Origin: Imbricaverruca yamaguchii
Taxonomy: Eukaryota; Arthropoda; Thecostraca; Neoverrucidae
NCBI GenBank assembly: GCA_034440575.1
Contig: JAOTOL010000903.1
Span: 62,001-126,000 of the forward strand
Length of the DNA: 64,000 nt
Direction of reading: 5' to 3'
Below are positions 1 to 11,610 of this stretch, piece by piece (positions within the stretch are counted from its first letter, which is position 1; each line of letters starts with the position of its first letter). The notes below the pieces were generated by a model. That model was given only the letters and a program-made list of their open reading frames with translations. It was not told the DNA's origin and ran no database searches. The translations under genes and the position numbers were made by a program.

Positions 1-1401
1 TGCTGGACACAAGGTGGCAAGTGACGCGGCATTTCGTTATGTATTTTATCAGTACCCTCAGACACTTCACGCAAAGAAAGAACTGCTGATGCTAACTCTG
101 CCTTTGTGAAGGGATCGTTATATGCCAGCCGTTTAGATGTGGAAAACTGTAATGTAATTTTCTCGCTCTGCAAACGATGATGCAGGAATTCGGGGTGATC
201 ATTCCCGGATCTGCTTCGTTGGTATAGCGTGTGACCAAATTAACTCGCGACCTCAGCTGGGTGTGTAATGTTACGACCTGCTACTTGTAGGACAGGCAAC
301 GGGGCAGAACAGAATTTACCGGATATACGCTTTATTCGCGACCACACCTCCTTTGAGGAGGCGGATGATGTGAGGCCTCCGACGTACTTTTGTCACGAAT
401 TCCGTTTGGCCTCACTAACAGTCCTGCGAGCATATGCTCTGGCTTTCATAAATGCGATCATATTGACTGTTATGCTTCAACGGTCAAAGGCTCGAAAGGC
501 TTGTTTACGGGCACGGATGATCTCCCGGCACTCAGGAGTCCACCACGGGACTGGGGTACGATGGGGAGAACCAGAGGTTAACGGGATACATGTGGTGGCT
601 GCCTCGAGTATTCTAGCTGTAAAAGTAGCCACCGTAGGTGGAGAGTCGTTGATGGGAGTGAACTTCTCCTCTAATTGCGCCTCAAATTCACCCCAGTCAG
701 CCTTTCGGAGGTTCCACCTCCGAGGCCTCATGCCAAGGACAGCTCCAGCTTAGTATTCCAACCACACGGGGAAGTGGTCGCTTCCCAGCGGATCGTTGTC
801 TACGGACCAGGTAAGATGTTCCGCCAGTTGTGGGGAGCAGAGGCTCAGGTCTAAAACAGATGTGTTTCCGGAAGGTGAAGTAAAATACGTGGGCGAGCCT
901 GTATTTAAAAGAAACAACGACTCGGCATGAATAAAACGTTCCAAGAGTCTTCCACGGGCATTGGTCGTGTTACAGCCCCAGGCTGGGTGATGACAGTTAA
1001 AATCGCCTAAGAATAGAACTGGCGGTGGGAGTTCTAACATTAAACTTTCAAGCTCTACAGAGGGGAGAGAAAGCCCAGGGGGCAGGTATACTGAGCAGAG
1101 GGTTACTGGACGATCGCCGAAGGTCACCCGGGCAGCAACTGCCTGCAGAGATGTGAGCAGAGTAACCTGACACGCAGGTACGCTTTTGTGCACCGCCAGC
1201 ATGGTTCCACCATGTGCCACTGTAACAGTCAGAATGTCTGCGAAATACTGAGTAGCTATTTATTGAGCAACAGGCCCCAGGCGGCAGCTTGGTTTCTTGG
1301 AGACAGAGAACGGCGGGATTTCGCTGAGATAAAACAGCCTGAAGGTCAGTAAAATTGCCTCTAAAACCACGTATGTTCCACTGTAAAACGAAAGAGGGCA
1401 C
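1..1401 (-). pseudogene. LINE copy A ORF2, AP-like endonuclease domain (partial)
   Basis: ORF2 starts MPSFVLQWNIRGFRGNFTDL with the WNxRG and LCLQETKL motifs of apurinic-like endonucleases. A frameshift near 1220 leads into AHGGTMLAVHKSVPACQVTL, LGDFNCHHPAWGC and SDHFPVW. The linker continues near 730-477 (PRRWNLRKADWGEFE, GTGVPWW-like) and then leaves the window. The enzyme nicks target DNA to prime reverse transcription. Several breaks are present. Confidence 0.75.
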
Positions 1402-1435
1402 CTTGGTGGTTGACTAGAGTTGACTAAATTATTGT

Positions 1436-3331
1436 ATGCCTGTATCTAAAAACACCTTTAAGAGACTGCCGTCAGCGTTCTGTTCCGGGTGGCTGCTCGG
1501 ATGCGCACCGAGCGACGATGTCCTCGGGCGTGAACGCGGAGTAACCCCCTCAGGGGGTGACGCAGTACAAGGTATCGCACGCTTCTCAGCGCGCGATGGT
1601 CTACCAGGTTCCACCACTAATGGAGCCTTTAGCAGAGGCGGTGGCGGTGACGGCGGTCCCATCTCAGACCGGTTGGTCTGTGGTATAGGACCAGACGGGC
1701 CCTCGACTCGCCTGCGTGTCGAGGGTGTAGCATGCGGCGAGAGCGGAGGTGTCACCGTTGGGTGCCGGCCCCCGGACTCCGAGCCCGAAGGGACGCACAT
1801 ACGTCGGGCTGTGCGCCCCGGAGCCCCCAAGTCCGGAGCTCCGGCGCGCACTTCAACTCCCCAGGCGCCTGACACAGCCGCCAGGGGCTGTTCAGAAGCC
1901 CGGGGAAGGGAGCGTGTAGCAGAATGGCATTGTGAGGTTGGGCATGCCGTCGGTGTAGCGGTCGGGATGGAGTGTGTGTAGGTATGTGGTAAGGACTTGG
2001 GTACAATGGATGGCGCTGTGGATGGCATTGATGTGGGTTCTGAGGGGGACGTGATAATGGGGCGGCTTGAGGTAGGTTGAGCATTGGTGGAAAAGGTTGA
2101 GGATGCTGAAACAGAGGACTTCGTGAGGCGCTTCCCTCGCCGTGCCTCTTGCCACTTTTCATCCTCCCGTTCGACGAGCAGGGTGGCGTGCGATGGGATG
2201 TTCAGAGGCCCCGAAGTGTCCTACGGAGTGGTAGAAACGAGCTCTTTCTGTAGTGGTCCGAGTACTTCGGACGTCGGTGATGAAATGTCATGTGTTCCAA
2301 GAGGGTGAGATGTTGGTGTTCGTTTTATTGGCGAAGGGACAGGTACATCAAAGTTTCGAAGAAGAATGCTTAGTTGTCCTATGAGATCACTTGCGTTTTT
2401 AATATTGGCATTCTGTGGAGCCAGTGCAAAGCTTTTTACTTTTGCAGCGTACGAGATTACGGGGTGAGGCATTTCTTAAATTTCCCTAGCCTCTCTGAAC
2501 GTGATTTTCTGGGTGTGCTTTATCGATATGATCTCTTTTTCCCTCATGTAACTTGGACAGGTTCGATCGAATGAAGCGTGGGGAGTTTGACCCTTGCCAC
2601 AGTTCGTGCAGTATGTCGTCTCGGAGTTGCAGGATTCACTGGTGTGGTCGTAAGAGGCACACCTACCACACACAGCACGATTTCGGCAATACTGATTGGT
2701 ATGTCCGAACCTCTGACATTTGAAGCATCTCATTGGATTTGGTAGAAAAGTACGTACCTTGACGCGAATGTAGCCAACGTGGATTTCAGTGGGGTGATCT
2801 GTAGTATTGAATGTTAAGATGACATTGTTGGCTGGGATCATGTCTGGCCCTCTCCTCACCTTCATCTTCCTTGCCCCGGTCACACCAAATTTGGACAGTC
2901 CATCTACGATTTCTTCTTCAGGCACATCTCAAGTCGAAGTAATTTATCACACCTCGTGATGTATTTTTTGTCTTGTGAGGCTCTATGGTGCTGGATATGG
3001 TCTCGTCGATTTTCCCGCCATCCTTCCGAACACTATATATAAACTCAGACACGAGCAATGCACTCTCTGCTTCTCCTGCATGTGCGAATTCTACCTCCAA
3101 AGAGCCGTCTCTCAACTTTTCGCAGAGCAAAACCTTCCCAAATCGGTCGCATCCGTCGCGTCGCTGGAACGGCCACAACGAGGCGAGTGACTTTGTCTGT
3201 CCTCTGAAAATAAGAATGCGTGGGACAGTATAACGACTGGTCTGGCCCCTACGGAAGGGACCAGGAGGATTTTTTTGTTGTTGGTAGATTCCATACATTA
3301 TGTTGTTGTTTCGGCTCCTCGAGCGCCCCAT
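1436..3331 (-). pseudogene. LINE copy A ORF1, zinc-knuckle RNA-binding protein (frameshifted)
   Basis: The N-terminal part (ERGQTSRYTV-like start to GVINYFDLR) shifts frame near 2920 and continues as EEEIVDGLSKFGVTGARKMK. Zinc knuckles follow: CFKCQRFGHTNQYC, then CGRCASYDHTSESC, then a Cys/His variant CTNCGKGQTPHASFDRTC. A Ser/Pro/His-rich tail with several frame changes runs to 1436. In this family ORF1 coats the RNA. This copy cannot make it. Confidence 0.75.
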
Positions 3332-3961
3332 CTCTAAGGGGCCCTACTGGGGGACGCCTGGGTCCCGCGAACGGGAGGTCGTCAGGCGTCCGAGGAGCTA
3401 TATGGGGCAGGCGGTGCCTTCACCCGGTCGGGAGAGAGAGACTCACAACCCCGACCAGGATCCAGCGCCGCCCACCCCTTGACCCCGGCCGGCCGGGCCG
3501 GCAGGCACTGGGAAACCCAGGCCCCCGGCCCGAGGCGACCAGCCACTTGGTCCGTGTGAGGCCCCACGGGCCCGCCCGCCCCTCCGGGAGATCAGGACCA
3601 AAGAGGTGTGTTGGTCCCCCGTCACAACTAGCACCGTGCGACGGGGGACCTCAACCTCCAGGACTCCGTCAACCCCGGGGGGGGCGGGCCGAGGGGGCGC
3701 GGCTACCCCGATAAAACTGAGCTGGTGGGCAGGGCCGGGGAAGTTGCCCTGCCTGCTCATAGTAGGGATAGTTGGTGTTGCAGGGCCAGATGAAGGACAT
3801 GGATGTATGGATGAGATTGGGATTGGAATGGGAACGTACGGATGGAAGGACGAGTGAGGCACTCTTGGTCTGACCTCTCCTCGGCCGCCTGGTGGTCTGG
3901 CCGCCGGATCCTCCAGGTACGCAATCCCCACCACCACGTAAAGGTGATGCCTCGTCGGGGG

Positions 3962-4605
3962 GCACAATTCGCGGTCAACTGTCGCTCAACTGTGTCGCAA
4001 CGGAGCACCAGGGCCACGGCTAACGGTGAGCTCCAGGTACCACGATGTCGCACATAATTTGCGCGCCGCTCTTTCATACCGAGAGCTTGCCGAACACGGA
4101 ACAATCTGCCTTCAAATGTGAGGAATTCAGGTGGCTACAGTGTTTTCAGGCGGAGGCTTTCGGTCATGCTGCACATGGCCGGGCTCTAATTTTCGTGTAT
4201 GCTCGAATTTAGTGTTTCCGTGTAATGGACGTATCGTCGTGACGATGGTTTGTGCGGCACATCGGTACACCTGTAACGGAGACTGAAAAACCCTGCTCGG
4301 GAGGATCCGAAAATACGTTACATTACATTGCATTACATTTAGAAGACAGGATTGACCCGACCGAGGCGACTGGACAGACCCGACTCGTGGGCCGATTGAC
4401 CAGAATGAACTCAACTAGAGATTTGCCAGACGAAAATTTCCGGCTAACTTGGCGACGGTTCAGACTAGCCTGCCAGCCGCCCCAACACACGGCTGACCTG
4501 CATGACCTGCCCACGTGCTGGCGGACTTGACTTGCATGACTCGACTGACCTGCATGACCAGACTGCCCTGCTAGCTAGTCAGACTGACCAGATGACCTGA
4601 CTAAC
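3962..4605. other. Intron sequence, no gene
   Basis: 4480-4605 holds short GACCTGCATGACC/GACTGACC repeats running up to the exon 19 donor. The rest shows no coding or repeat structure that I can see. Confidence 0.6.
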
Positions 4606-4735
4606 CTGCTGATGGGCCTGACTGCGGGCCAGCTCGGTCTCCAGGTGGTGAACACGTGCCAGTGTGGCCTCTTCCGCCACTGCCAGCCGCCCCAACTTGT
4701 GGAGCAGCCGGGCCAGCTCGTCGCCCGTGTGCTGG
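4606..4735 (-). CDS. Exon 19 (residues 949-992), last one visible
   Basis: The acceptor is GTCCACAG before CCAGCA and the donor is CAGCAG followed by GTTAGT. The exon encodes QHTGDELARLLHKLGRLAVA, then LARVHHLETELARSQAHQQ. It ends in phase 0, so the gene continues past the left edge. The acceptor with its first 26 exon bases recurs three more times in the upstream intron. Confidence 0.8.
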
Positions 4736-4960
4736 CTGTGGACAACACGGAACTGGTAACACTGACGTCTCATCGCCCGTGTGCTGGCTGTCGACAACAC
4801 GGAACTGGTAACAATGACGTCACACCTGGCCAGCTCATCGCCCGTGTGCTGGCTGTGGACAGTAGCACAGGTAGCACTGACGGCATACAGAGCCAGCCCA
4901 TCGCCCGTGGGCCGGCAGCGGAGAGCACGACACCGGCAACGCTGACGTCATACTCAGACG
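4736..4960 (-). repeat. Tandem copies of the exon 19 acceptor
   Basis: After the true acceptor at 4736, near copies begin around 4786, 4852 and 4915. Each holds the CCACAG-like acceptor plus the first exon bases (CCAGCACACGGGCGA). Spacing is about 50, 66 and 63 bases. Similarity to the exon falls with distance. Confidence 0.7.
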
Positions 4961-5429
4961 TCGGTAATTACATCATGTTGGCTGGACGGCGTCGTAACCA
5001 TGGTACTGTGACGTCATATCGGCAGGCGACTGACACGTGGCCGGCAACACCCCTTTTCTGCAACGCTGTCGCAGTGTATTTGCTGGTATTGAACCACATT
5101 TCCACGAGCAATATTGATTATGACCAGAGACCATGGAGCAAATACGCATGCGTGATGGAAAGTTAAGCTTGCTGAAGGAAAACTAAAACACAACTTGTTG
5201 AGGGTAAACTAGCTGTAGCGTTCAATCGGGTGGTAGGTACGAATGTCCGAGCTGATAGTTCAAAGGATGTTGGGCCAATACGAAAGGCGGAACTCTTCGC
5301 ACTCCTCAGCAATGGTAGCTGTGGTTCCAAATGTTCCAAATAGGTAAGAACCTGAGTAAAAACAGGAAGAATTGACACAATTGGAACGTCCAAGATGCAG
5401 CGTGATCAGAGGAAGATCAGATCAGATCA

Positions 5430-5441
5430 GAGGACCAAGTA

Positions 5442-5475
<34 letters not shown>
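5430..5475. repeat. (TA)n microsatellite
   Basis: A pure run of TATATA of about 35 bases in intron 18. Confidence 0.95.
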
Positions 5476-5478
<3 letters not shown>

Positions 5479-5780
5479 AACGTTCCAGCAATTAAATTCG
5501 CATGCTTCATCCACTTTGGAAACTGAGTAGTGGGACATTAATCAATGAGGTGTCTAAATCGAAACTATTTTTAAAAGATGGACTTGATTTGGGAGATTCC
5601 AATCCCTTTTAGACCGAAGTTTGAGGATTTTGGCTCAAATCCCTATTCTACACAATTTTAAGTTATCGCTGGTAGGTTTTCACCTAGGTCTTGGAATCGT
5701 AGAATCTCTAAATCATCTAAATCTTCCGCAACGTACTCGGTCAAAATCCACCACGTGATCTTCAACATACGGTTACTCAC

Positions 5781-5890
5781 TGTGACAGATCGACTTCAGA
5801 GTTGGCTGGCAAGACGGTTTTCTGTGCCGAGGCAAAACTGCTCTCCAGCGTTTCCACACGCTTGTCCACGTGCGACTCCATCTTCAAGAT
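5781..5890 (-). CDS. Exon 18 (residues 913-949)
   Basis: The acceptor is CCCGCCAG before ATCTTG and the donor is TCACA followed by GTGAGT. The exon starts in phase 0 and leaves two bases, completed by C of exon 19. It encodes ILKMESHVDKRVETLESSFA and SAQKTVLPANSEVDLS. The preceding intron is filled by a plus-strand CR1-like LINE. Confidence 0.75.
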
Positions 5891-6057
5891 CTGGCGGGGG
5901 TGGGGGTCGGTCAGGTGGACGGAGATGTTCACGGCGGATTAATGGAAGCAGGTACCACAAACACACTAGTGCTACTTATGAGGGCGCGCGAACCAATTTT
6001 ACCGGTGTTGGCGTACTATACACGGTGGCCATGCTGAACACGCACATACTTACACAT

Positions 6058-6140
6058 AAATATTGTGCATACATGCATACATACATATATAAGTACATAT
6101 AAACATATATACATATATGTATATATATCTATATATATTG
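6058..6140. repeat. ATACATATA-type simple repeat
   Basis: Mixed ATACATAC/ATATATGT repeats sit immediately 5' of the CR1-like LINE ORF1. Confidence 0.85.
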
Positions 6141-6141
6141 T

Positions 6142-6643
6142 GTGCAGCATTTAGACAGGGTGCTCTCCAAAGGTCGAAGAGGCAGAAGGTGCATCACCAG
6201 GCCTGGTGCTAAGGTCAAAGTCTTGGTGCCAGTGGTAGCCCAAGCCACCAGTGAGCACCAGTTTAGTGCAGTTGTAGTACAGATAGGAGTAAATAACATA
6301 GCTTCTGCTAGAAGTAAGGAACTGCTGCAGGACTACAGGGCCCTTCTGGCTACCCTGAAGGATAACAATAGCAGTCATTGTGACTGTTATTTTTCCTAGG
6401 GTTGGAGGCTCCCCTGAGTGGAGCTCTAGGGCACTGGCAACCAACGCCGGGGTAGGTAAGCTCTGCCATGAGTTAGGTTTCACACTTGTTGACGAGTGGT
6501 GCAGGTCTCATGGCTCATGGGACCTCTATCAGAGAGATGGCCTGCACTTCTCGGAGAAGGGGGTGCATTTGTTAAGTAAAGTATATGCGCATGTCCTTCA
6601 GGGAAACGAGACAATGGCGCGGGGAGGGATGAAGTGGCACTGA
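6142..6643 (+). pseudogene. CR1-like ORF1 with SGNH-hydrolase (esterase) domain
   Basis: Two frames give VVVQIGVNNIASARSKELLQ and then SSRALATNAGVGKLCHELGF, VDEWCRSHG, and LYQRDGLHFSEKGVHLLSKV. The GxND-like block (here IGVNNI) and the DGLH block carry the catalytic Ser/Asp/His scaffold typical of esterase-type ORF1 in CR1 and L2 elements. The shift near 6390 and the missing 5' part make it a pseudogene. Confidence 0.72.
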
Positions 6644-9015
6644 CATCTCGGGGATGTGCCAATGGTGACAGCCTAGGCAACAGAACCCCACAGTCAGCAA
6701 ATAGGGATAGCAGTAGGTCAAGGGGGCAGAGTGGTAGTTCATCTAGAAATTAAGGAACTACAACATGAAAAAGCCTAAGCTGGTTATGGAGCACATGCTA
6801 AGTGTATGATGCTTAAAGCTCAGAGTATTCGATCCAAATTTGCTGAGTTCAAGTGTTATGTTGCTGAAGAGGAACCAGCTTTTGTTTACATTACTGAGGC
6901 ATGGGTCAGTGAGGGGTATTTTGGGGATAACTTGCAGAACTATGAGATCCAGGGATACATCTTTTCGTGCACTAGGGGTTCTGCAGTGAAAGGGATGGTG
7001 TAATGCTCTATGTGAATAGCTTATTCAGTTCTCAAGTAGCAGGTGGGGTAAAAGATGTGTCTGTGGAGTCCATTTGGCTTGATGTCGCTATTGGAAAAGG
7101 CAACAGCAATAAGCTGAGGATAGGAGCATTGTACCGATCAGGAACCCTGCCACATTCTCAGCAACTGGAGTTCGATAAGGTGATTTGCGAGGAAATCAGT
7201 GGAAACTTTCGGAGGAAATGCCCTATTCTTGGTAACTTTAATCTAAAAGGATATGAAAATGTTGGTATTGGCTCCCCATCGTGTAAAATGTTTAGACAAT
7301 GCCTTGAAGAGGACCTGCTCTAACACCAGTTTGTAACTGAACCTACAAGGCAGGGCTCATTCTTGGACCTTGTCTCCTCGAATTGTGACTTGGTTCAAGA
7401 ATTGACTGTAGGAGAAAATCTGGGAAGAAGTGACCAGAACATAGTTAGATTCAAGGCACATGCAGTGGGACTCATGAAGGATAATTTGGTAAAGGTTCCT
7501 AATTTCAAGAGAGCAGACTTTGACTACATGAGAGCGGCTTTAAGTGCCATCAGATGGAAAGAATAATTCTCCAATTTAAATGCTTGTGAAATGTGCGAAA
7601 AGTTCAAATCTTACTTAAAGGAAATTCAGGTTAGACATTTCCCCCAAAAGCAAAGACCCAAATGAAGCGTAGGAAAGCCAGCATGGCTTACACCAAATTT
7701 CATAATAGCAATTAGGGCCGAGAAAGCGGCATTTAGAATGTTTAAGGAAGCTTCGAAAATCGTAAATCTAAGGTGGTAACAAAAAGCTAGAGACACTGAA
7801 GCAGAAAACCAGAGCAGCAAGGAGAGCAAAATAATTGGTTTTTGGTAGGAACTGTAATCGGAACAGCAAAACGTTCTTTAGTTTCTGCAAGCTGAGTACA
7901 GTTTCTAGCACAATTGGTCCACTGGAAGCAAATGGGACTATATTGGGTGAGGATGGTGAGCTGGTTCAGGAGCTGGACAAGCAATTCAAATAAGTGTTTA
8001 CATTGGAAAATATGACTAACCTACCAACCGTACACCACAGTTCAGTGGCATGTGATCGGATAAACGGTGTTGATTTCATTGACGGCGATGTTGTTTTCAA
8101 TCATATCAGGAAAATAAAGCCAAAGTAGGCAGCAGGACCTGATTAAATTTATGATAGGGTATTGTGGGAAGCTGGAAAGGAATTGGCAATTCCACTTAGT
8201 ATACTATTTTGTAGATCAGTTTCACAAAATGAAATTCTAACAGATTAGAACAGAGAAAATGTAGTTCCTGTTTTCAAGAAAGGAGAAAGAGGAAAAGTTG
8301 AAAACTATTGGCCAGTAAGCCTCAAATCCCTAGTCTGCAAGGTACTCGAATCAATTATCAAGGATATAATAGTTAGTTTCCTGGAAGGAAACAGGTTGAT
8401 TCAAGATACCCAACATGGGTTTAGAAAAGGGCGATCGTGTCTCACAAATTTCTTAGACTTTTTAAACTTCGTTACAGAACAATTTGATCAGGGAAATCAG
8501 GTTGATATAGCATATCTTGACTTTAGTAAGGCCTTTGACAAGGTACTACATAAACGATTAATGATGCAGCTTCAGGTGCATGGTATTGCAGGTAACATCC
8601 TAAAATGGATAGAGTTGTGGCTTTCAGACAGACAGCAGATAGTGATGCTAAATGGTACAAAGTCATCATGGCAAAATGTTCTTAGTGGAGCCCCCCCCCC
8701 CAGGAGTCAGTACTGGGGCCACTATTGTTCATTACATCTGTAAATAATATTGAAAGTGGCCTAAGCAGCTAGGCTTTGAAATTGGGGGCATCAGAACAGA
8801 CCAAAAAAGCCAGGAAGAAGGCACTAAGAATGCTTGGGGAAATAAATAGGAATGTATCACACAAAAGTGGGGCAGTCATCAGGAAGTTTTACTGTGCATA
8901 TGTCAGGCCACATTTGGAATACTGTGTCCAAGCATGGTCCCCTAGTTATGAGAAAGATTGTTGACATTTAGAGAGTACAAAAGGGGGCAACAAAAATGGT
9001 TAATGGTATAACCCG

Positions 9016-9993
9016 CGCACGTCCGGGGGGGGGGGGGAGGGGGTGCAAGTATCTGCCCACCCCCTGCGGTTTTTCCTAATTTGTCGCCATGCTAATCGAG
9101 CTAGCAAGGCCAAACCTCGCATGTCTGCTCATTATTCTTTTCCGTATATCCTCATGCATTTTTAACCCTTGATCATCTTAGGTCAGGTCACCAGGTCAGG
9201 CGAAGTGACCCAACTACACTCGGAGTTCTAGGTGGCATAACTTCCAGAATAATTGGGCGATTTATTTCAAACTTATAACACGTCATGATCTCATCAGGGA
9301 CCATACAAAATATATCGTTTTTTTATCGTAGCATTGACCTGAGGTCAGGTTGCGGCTATGGCTTCTCCCATTATAGGGCTATGGTAAAATATACAAATGT
9401 TTCCTGGTTATATATTTCCTCTCGGAATGACATCACAACGTTGGTGGCGTGTAGTTGGAAGCTATGCTCAATGTTACTGATGAGAGCTTTTCTCAGTGAC
9501 CTCACCAAGGTCATCTGAGGTCACCTGAGATCACTACACATTTCTGGGCATTATATCGCACAGCATTGAGTTAAAAGGCCGAACTTACCGTCTTTGTGCT
9601 TGTATCGCCAAGACGTATCGATTGATACATTACATGCCCTCACTAGGCTACTTCATGACCTTGACCTGATGTCATAGTTTTTCCTGATCTGACCTTAAAT
9701 CACACCGCCTATTGTCGATAGCACATTTCAAGGACTGTCGAATAGCGTCCGCTGTTTGTTTCTATCTGTTACAGGTCCCGTGAGATGTGTGTCAATATCT
9801 GAGAGTCCTACCCGATCTGGTCGAATTTGACCTATGATGGCCCAGTGACCTGAATGTTGACCTGAGCGAAAAAATGACCAAAACACTTTCGATAGAGCCT
9901 GTCACCAGCTATCCAACGCCGTTTTCCGTTTGTCGCTAGCTGGCATAGTTCTAGAGATCTTAGGGGGGCAGACATCTGCCTCCCGAGCATGCG
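9016..9993. mobile_element. Non-autonomous DNA element rich in AGGTCA half-sites
   Basis: The left end CGCACGTCCGGGGG matches the inverted right end CGCATGCTCGGGAGG, and both run on into TCTGCC/CAGA-like bases, giving an imperfect inverted terminus of about 40 bases. No coding frame is seen. The interior shares some 530 bases with 60202-60741. It holds about 14 AGGTCA or TGACCT motifs. It interrupts the CR1-like ORF2. A LINE-tail insertion has duplicated its right end (CCGAGCATGCGAA). Confidence 0.6.
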
Positions 9994-9995
9994 AA

Positions 9996-10064
9996 TTAGT
10001 TAGTTAGTTAGTTAGTTATTGGGGTTTAGGGGCGCATCGACTGCAGAGGTCATGCAGCGCCCAT
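9996..10064 (-). mobile_element. LINE-tail micro-insertion (69 bp)
   Basis: It is flanked by CCGAGCATGCGAA (9983-9995 and 10065-10077, identical). It contains only TTAG repeats, TTATTGGGGTTTAGGGGCGC and the stem-loop ATCGACTGCAGAGGTCATGC, then GCGCCCAT, the 3' end of the I-like LINE family. Confidence 0.85.
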
Positions 10065-10494
10065 CCGAGCATGCGAAGTTGGCGCGGAGGTCATCAATGC
10101 AAAATTAAAGTTAGCAACAACAGGACAAGGCTAAGACAGTCTTTCTTCACCAACAGGATAGTAGAACACTGGAACCAGCTGCCAGAAAACATTGTCAGTG
10201 GCAGCACACTGAACATCTGCTCATAGTTGCCTCAGTATTTTATATATTTATGCCTTTATATATATATATATATGCATGAGATAACTTTTCGTGCAGTCTG
10301 GTCATACTTATAGCATGCTAAATGACATACTGAGAAAAACACCTGCTGGAAGATAGAGACAGAGACCGAGACGTCGCACGCAGTTATGAGATCTACACAC
10401 ACCACGAATGATGCAACATATGTCTGGGATTTAGTTCAGTGTAGCAGACACCATGACAGAGTCTTCCATCTTATCATACCACATGTCTCGCAGC

Positions 10495-10640
10495 GGTGAC
10501 CTGGTCGTGAGGTTTCTGGAGCAGTCGCAGATAGACGGCTACCTGGTCGCGCATTTCCTGCAGCAGTGACGAAGAGACGGCTACCTAATCGTCGGTTTCT
10601 GGAGCAGTCACAGACAGACGGCTACCTGGTCGCGCAGCTC
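10495..10640 (-). repeat. Tandem copies of the exon 17 donor
   Basis: Donor GT positions at 10624, 10583, 10541 and 10499 are 41-42 bases apart. Each sits in a unit reading (minus strand) like CTGCAGGAGCTGCGCGACCA, then G and GTAGCC, with some copies changed to CTCCAGAAACC. Confidence 0.75.
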
Positions 10641-10790
10641 CTGCAGCAGTGACGGGCAGACGGACATGGAAGTGTCCTCGCTTTCGGCGGTGCTGTTCAG
10701 AGCCGGAGTGTTGGCCGGCGCCGTCTTGTGCGGTGCCGACGCCGGCCTGGCGGTCCGGTCTCCACCGCCGCCACAGGTACAACTGGCCAG
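10626..10790 (-). CDS. Exon 17 (residues 858-912), probable
   Basis: The donor is GACCAG followed by GTAGCC. The acceptor chosen is ACCGGCAG before CTGGCC, which keeps phase 0. The 55 codons give a Cys/Gly start, a Pro/Ala/Thr-rich linker, and a helix end CPSLLQELRDQ. The acceptor lacks a good pyrimidine run, so this is the least certain exon. The donor recurs three more times at 41-42-base spacing. Confidence 0.55.
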
Positions 10791-11440
10791 CTGCCGGTCC
10801 GATCATGCCAGGTCAGTAATGTCACCTGTCGGGGTACGTCACACAAGACAGGGCAGATGGCGCGTGGTCTCCGCGGCAGGCGATACAGGCCGTCCACAGG
10901 GAGTGGTGGTTACGGCAGTCCTACAATAATGGTTTCTCGTTAGGTGTGAGATGTAGAAACGAGTACAGCAGGATGCTAAAGTCGCCGTGAAAATCACTTT
11001 GCATCAAATACTTGTGAAGCCCTTCCATCCCAATTTTGAGACAAGTGAGTACATATGATTTCTCGTTTTGTATGCTTTTAGAGGTACCTAATTTTGGGTT
11101 ACGATATCAACGATGACGATACAAATACATACGCTATAAACCGGCATTGTATAACATAGTATTATATCATAGGTAATCCCCCTACCTGGAATTGTGATGC
11201 AGAATGTTCGGAATCACGATCGCGGAACCATTATAGTTGACATAATTATGATACTTATGAACTGGATTCCATTAGAAACGAGGCGTGGAGACTGGAGAAA
11301 CACCCGCCAAGAAGCAAGATGTCGATACATCTTTGGGAATGATAACGATTCAGTGTGCTGTAAGTAGTATATTCCACCCTATTTCACGGACAATTTATCG
11401 CTGGGTTACGAGGGGACAGCGGTCTGCTTAGTTAGTTATT
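10791..11440. other. Intron 16 sequence, no gene
   Basis: Nothing coding is seen. The stretch 10932-11000 (TTTCTCGTTAGGTGTGAGAT, AAAGTCGCCGTGAAAATCA) has a weak relative at 30235-30305, suggesting an old dispersed repeat. Confidence 0.5.
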
Positions 11441-11454
11441 TTGGCCTCAGAGCG

Positions 11455-11610
11455 CAGCGGTCTGCAGCAGTACCTATGTATCTGTATCTGCAGCTGTCTG
11501 CAGCGGTCTGCACCAGTACCTGTGTATCTGTATCTGCAGCTGTCTGCAGCGGTCTGCACCAGTACCTGTGTCTGCAGCGGTCTGCAGCAGTACCTGTGTC
11601 TGCAGCTGTC
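11455..11610 (-). repeat. Tandem copies of the exon 16 donor
   Basis: The CTGCAGACACAG/GTACTG donor unit recurs near 11589, 11561, 11513 and 11470. Between copies lie CAGCTGCAGATACAG-type fillers, making a CTGCAG-rich minisatellite directly continuous with the coding exon. Confidence 0.7.

Larger units (their letters stand above)
1..3961 (-). mobile_element. I-like LINE, copy A (runs off left edge)
   Basis: This minus-strand non-LTR retrotransposon starts at a GC-rich 5' leader (3961-3340), shared with the copies at 48.3-48.97, 45.2-45.8 and 52.2-52.6 kb. ORF1 (3331-1436) and the start of ORF2 (1401 to 1) follow. The reverse transcriptase and RNase H lie outside the window. The leader start matches that of copy C (a TCGTCGGGGG border on the + strand), so its 5' end is probably complete. 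Confidence 0.85.
6806..10205 (+). pseudogene. CR1-like ORF2 (endonuclease and reverse transcriptase)
   Basis: The endonuclease starts LKAQSIRSKFAEFKCYVAEE and ITEAWV. Later blocks include LRIGALYRSG and LGNFNLKGY. The reverse transcriptase is seen at 8396 as IQDTQHGFRKGRSCLTNFLD and AYLDFSKAFDKVLHKRLM. A C-run at 8691 marks a frame break, and the catalytic FADD-type block is missing. Many stops make it inactive. Confidence 0.75.
6130..10230 (+). mobile_element. CR1-like LINE, interrupted and decayed
   Basis: This plus-strand non-LTR element has ORF1 at 6142-6643 and endonuclease from 6806. Reverse transcriptase covers about 7600-8760. A conserved C-terminal stretch lies at 8776-9010 (RKFYCAYVRPHLEYCVQAWS) and 10105-10205 (RQSFFTNRIVEHWNQLPENI). 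A DNA element and a LINE-tail insertion (9016-10077) separate the last two, and about 50 residues are also lost there. It lies antisense to the host gene. Confidence 0.82.

Noticed and set aside
3220..3970. Several long GC-rich frames on both strands
   Set aside because: They lie in the untranslated LINE leader. The same frames recur with shifts in the copies at 45.3, 48.4 and 52.3 kb, so coding is not conserved.
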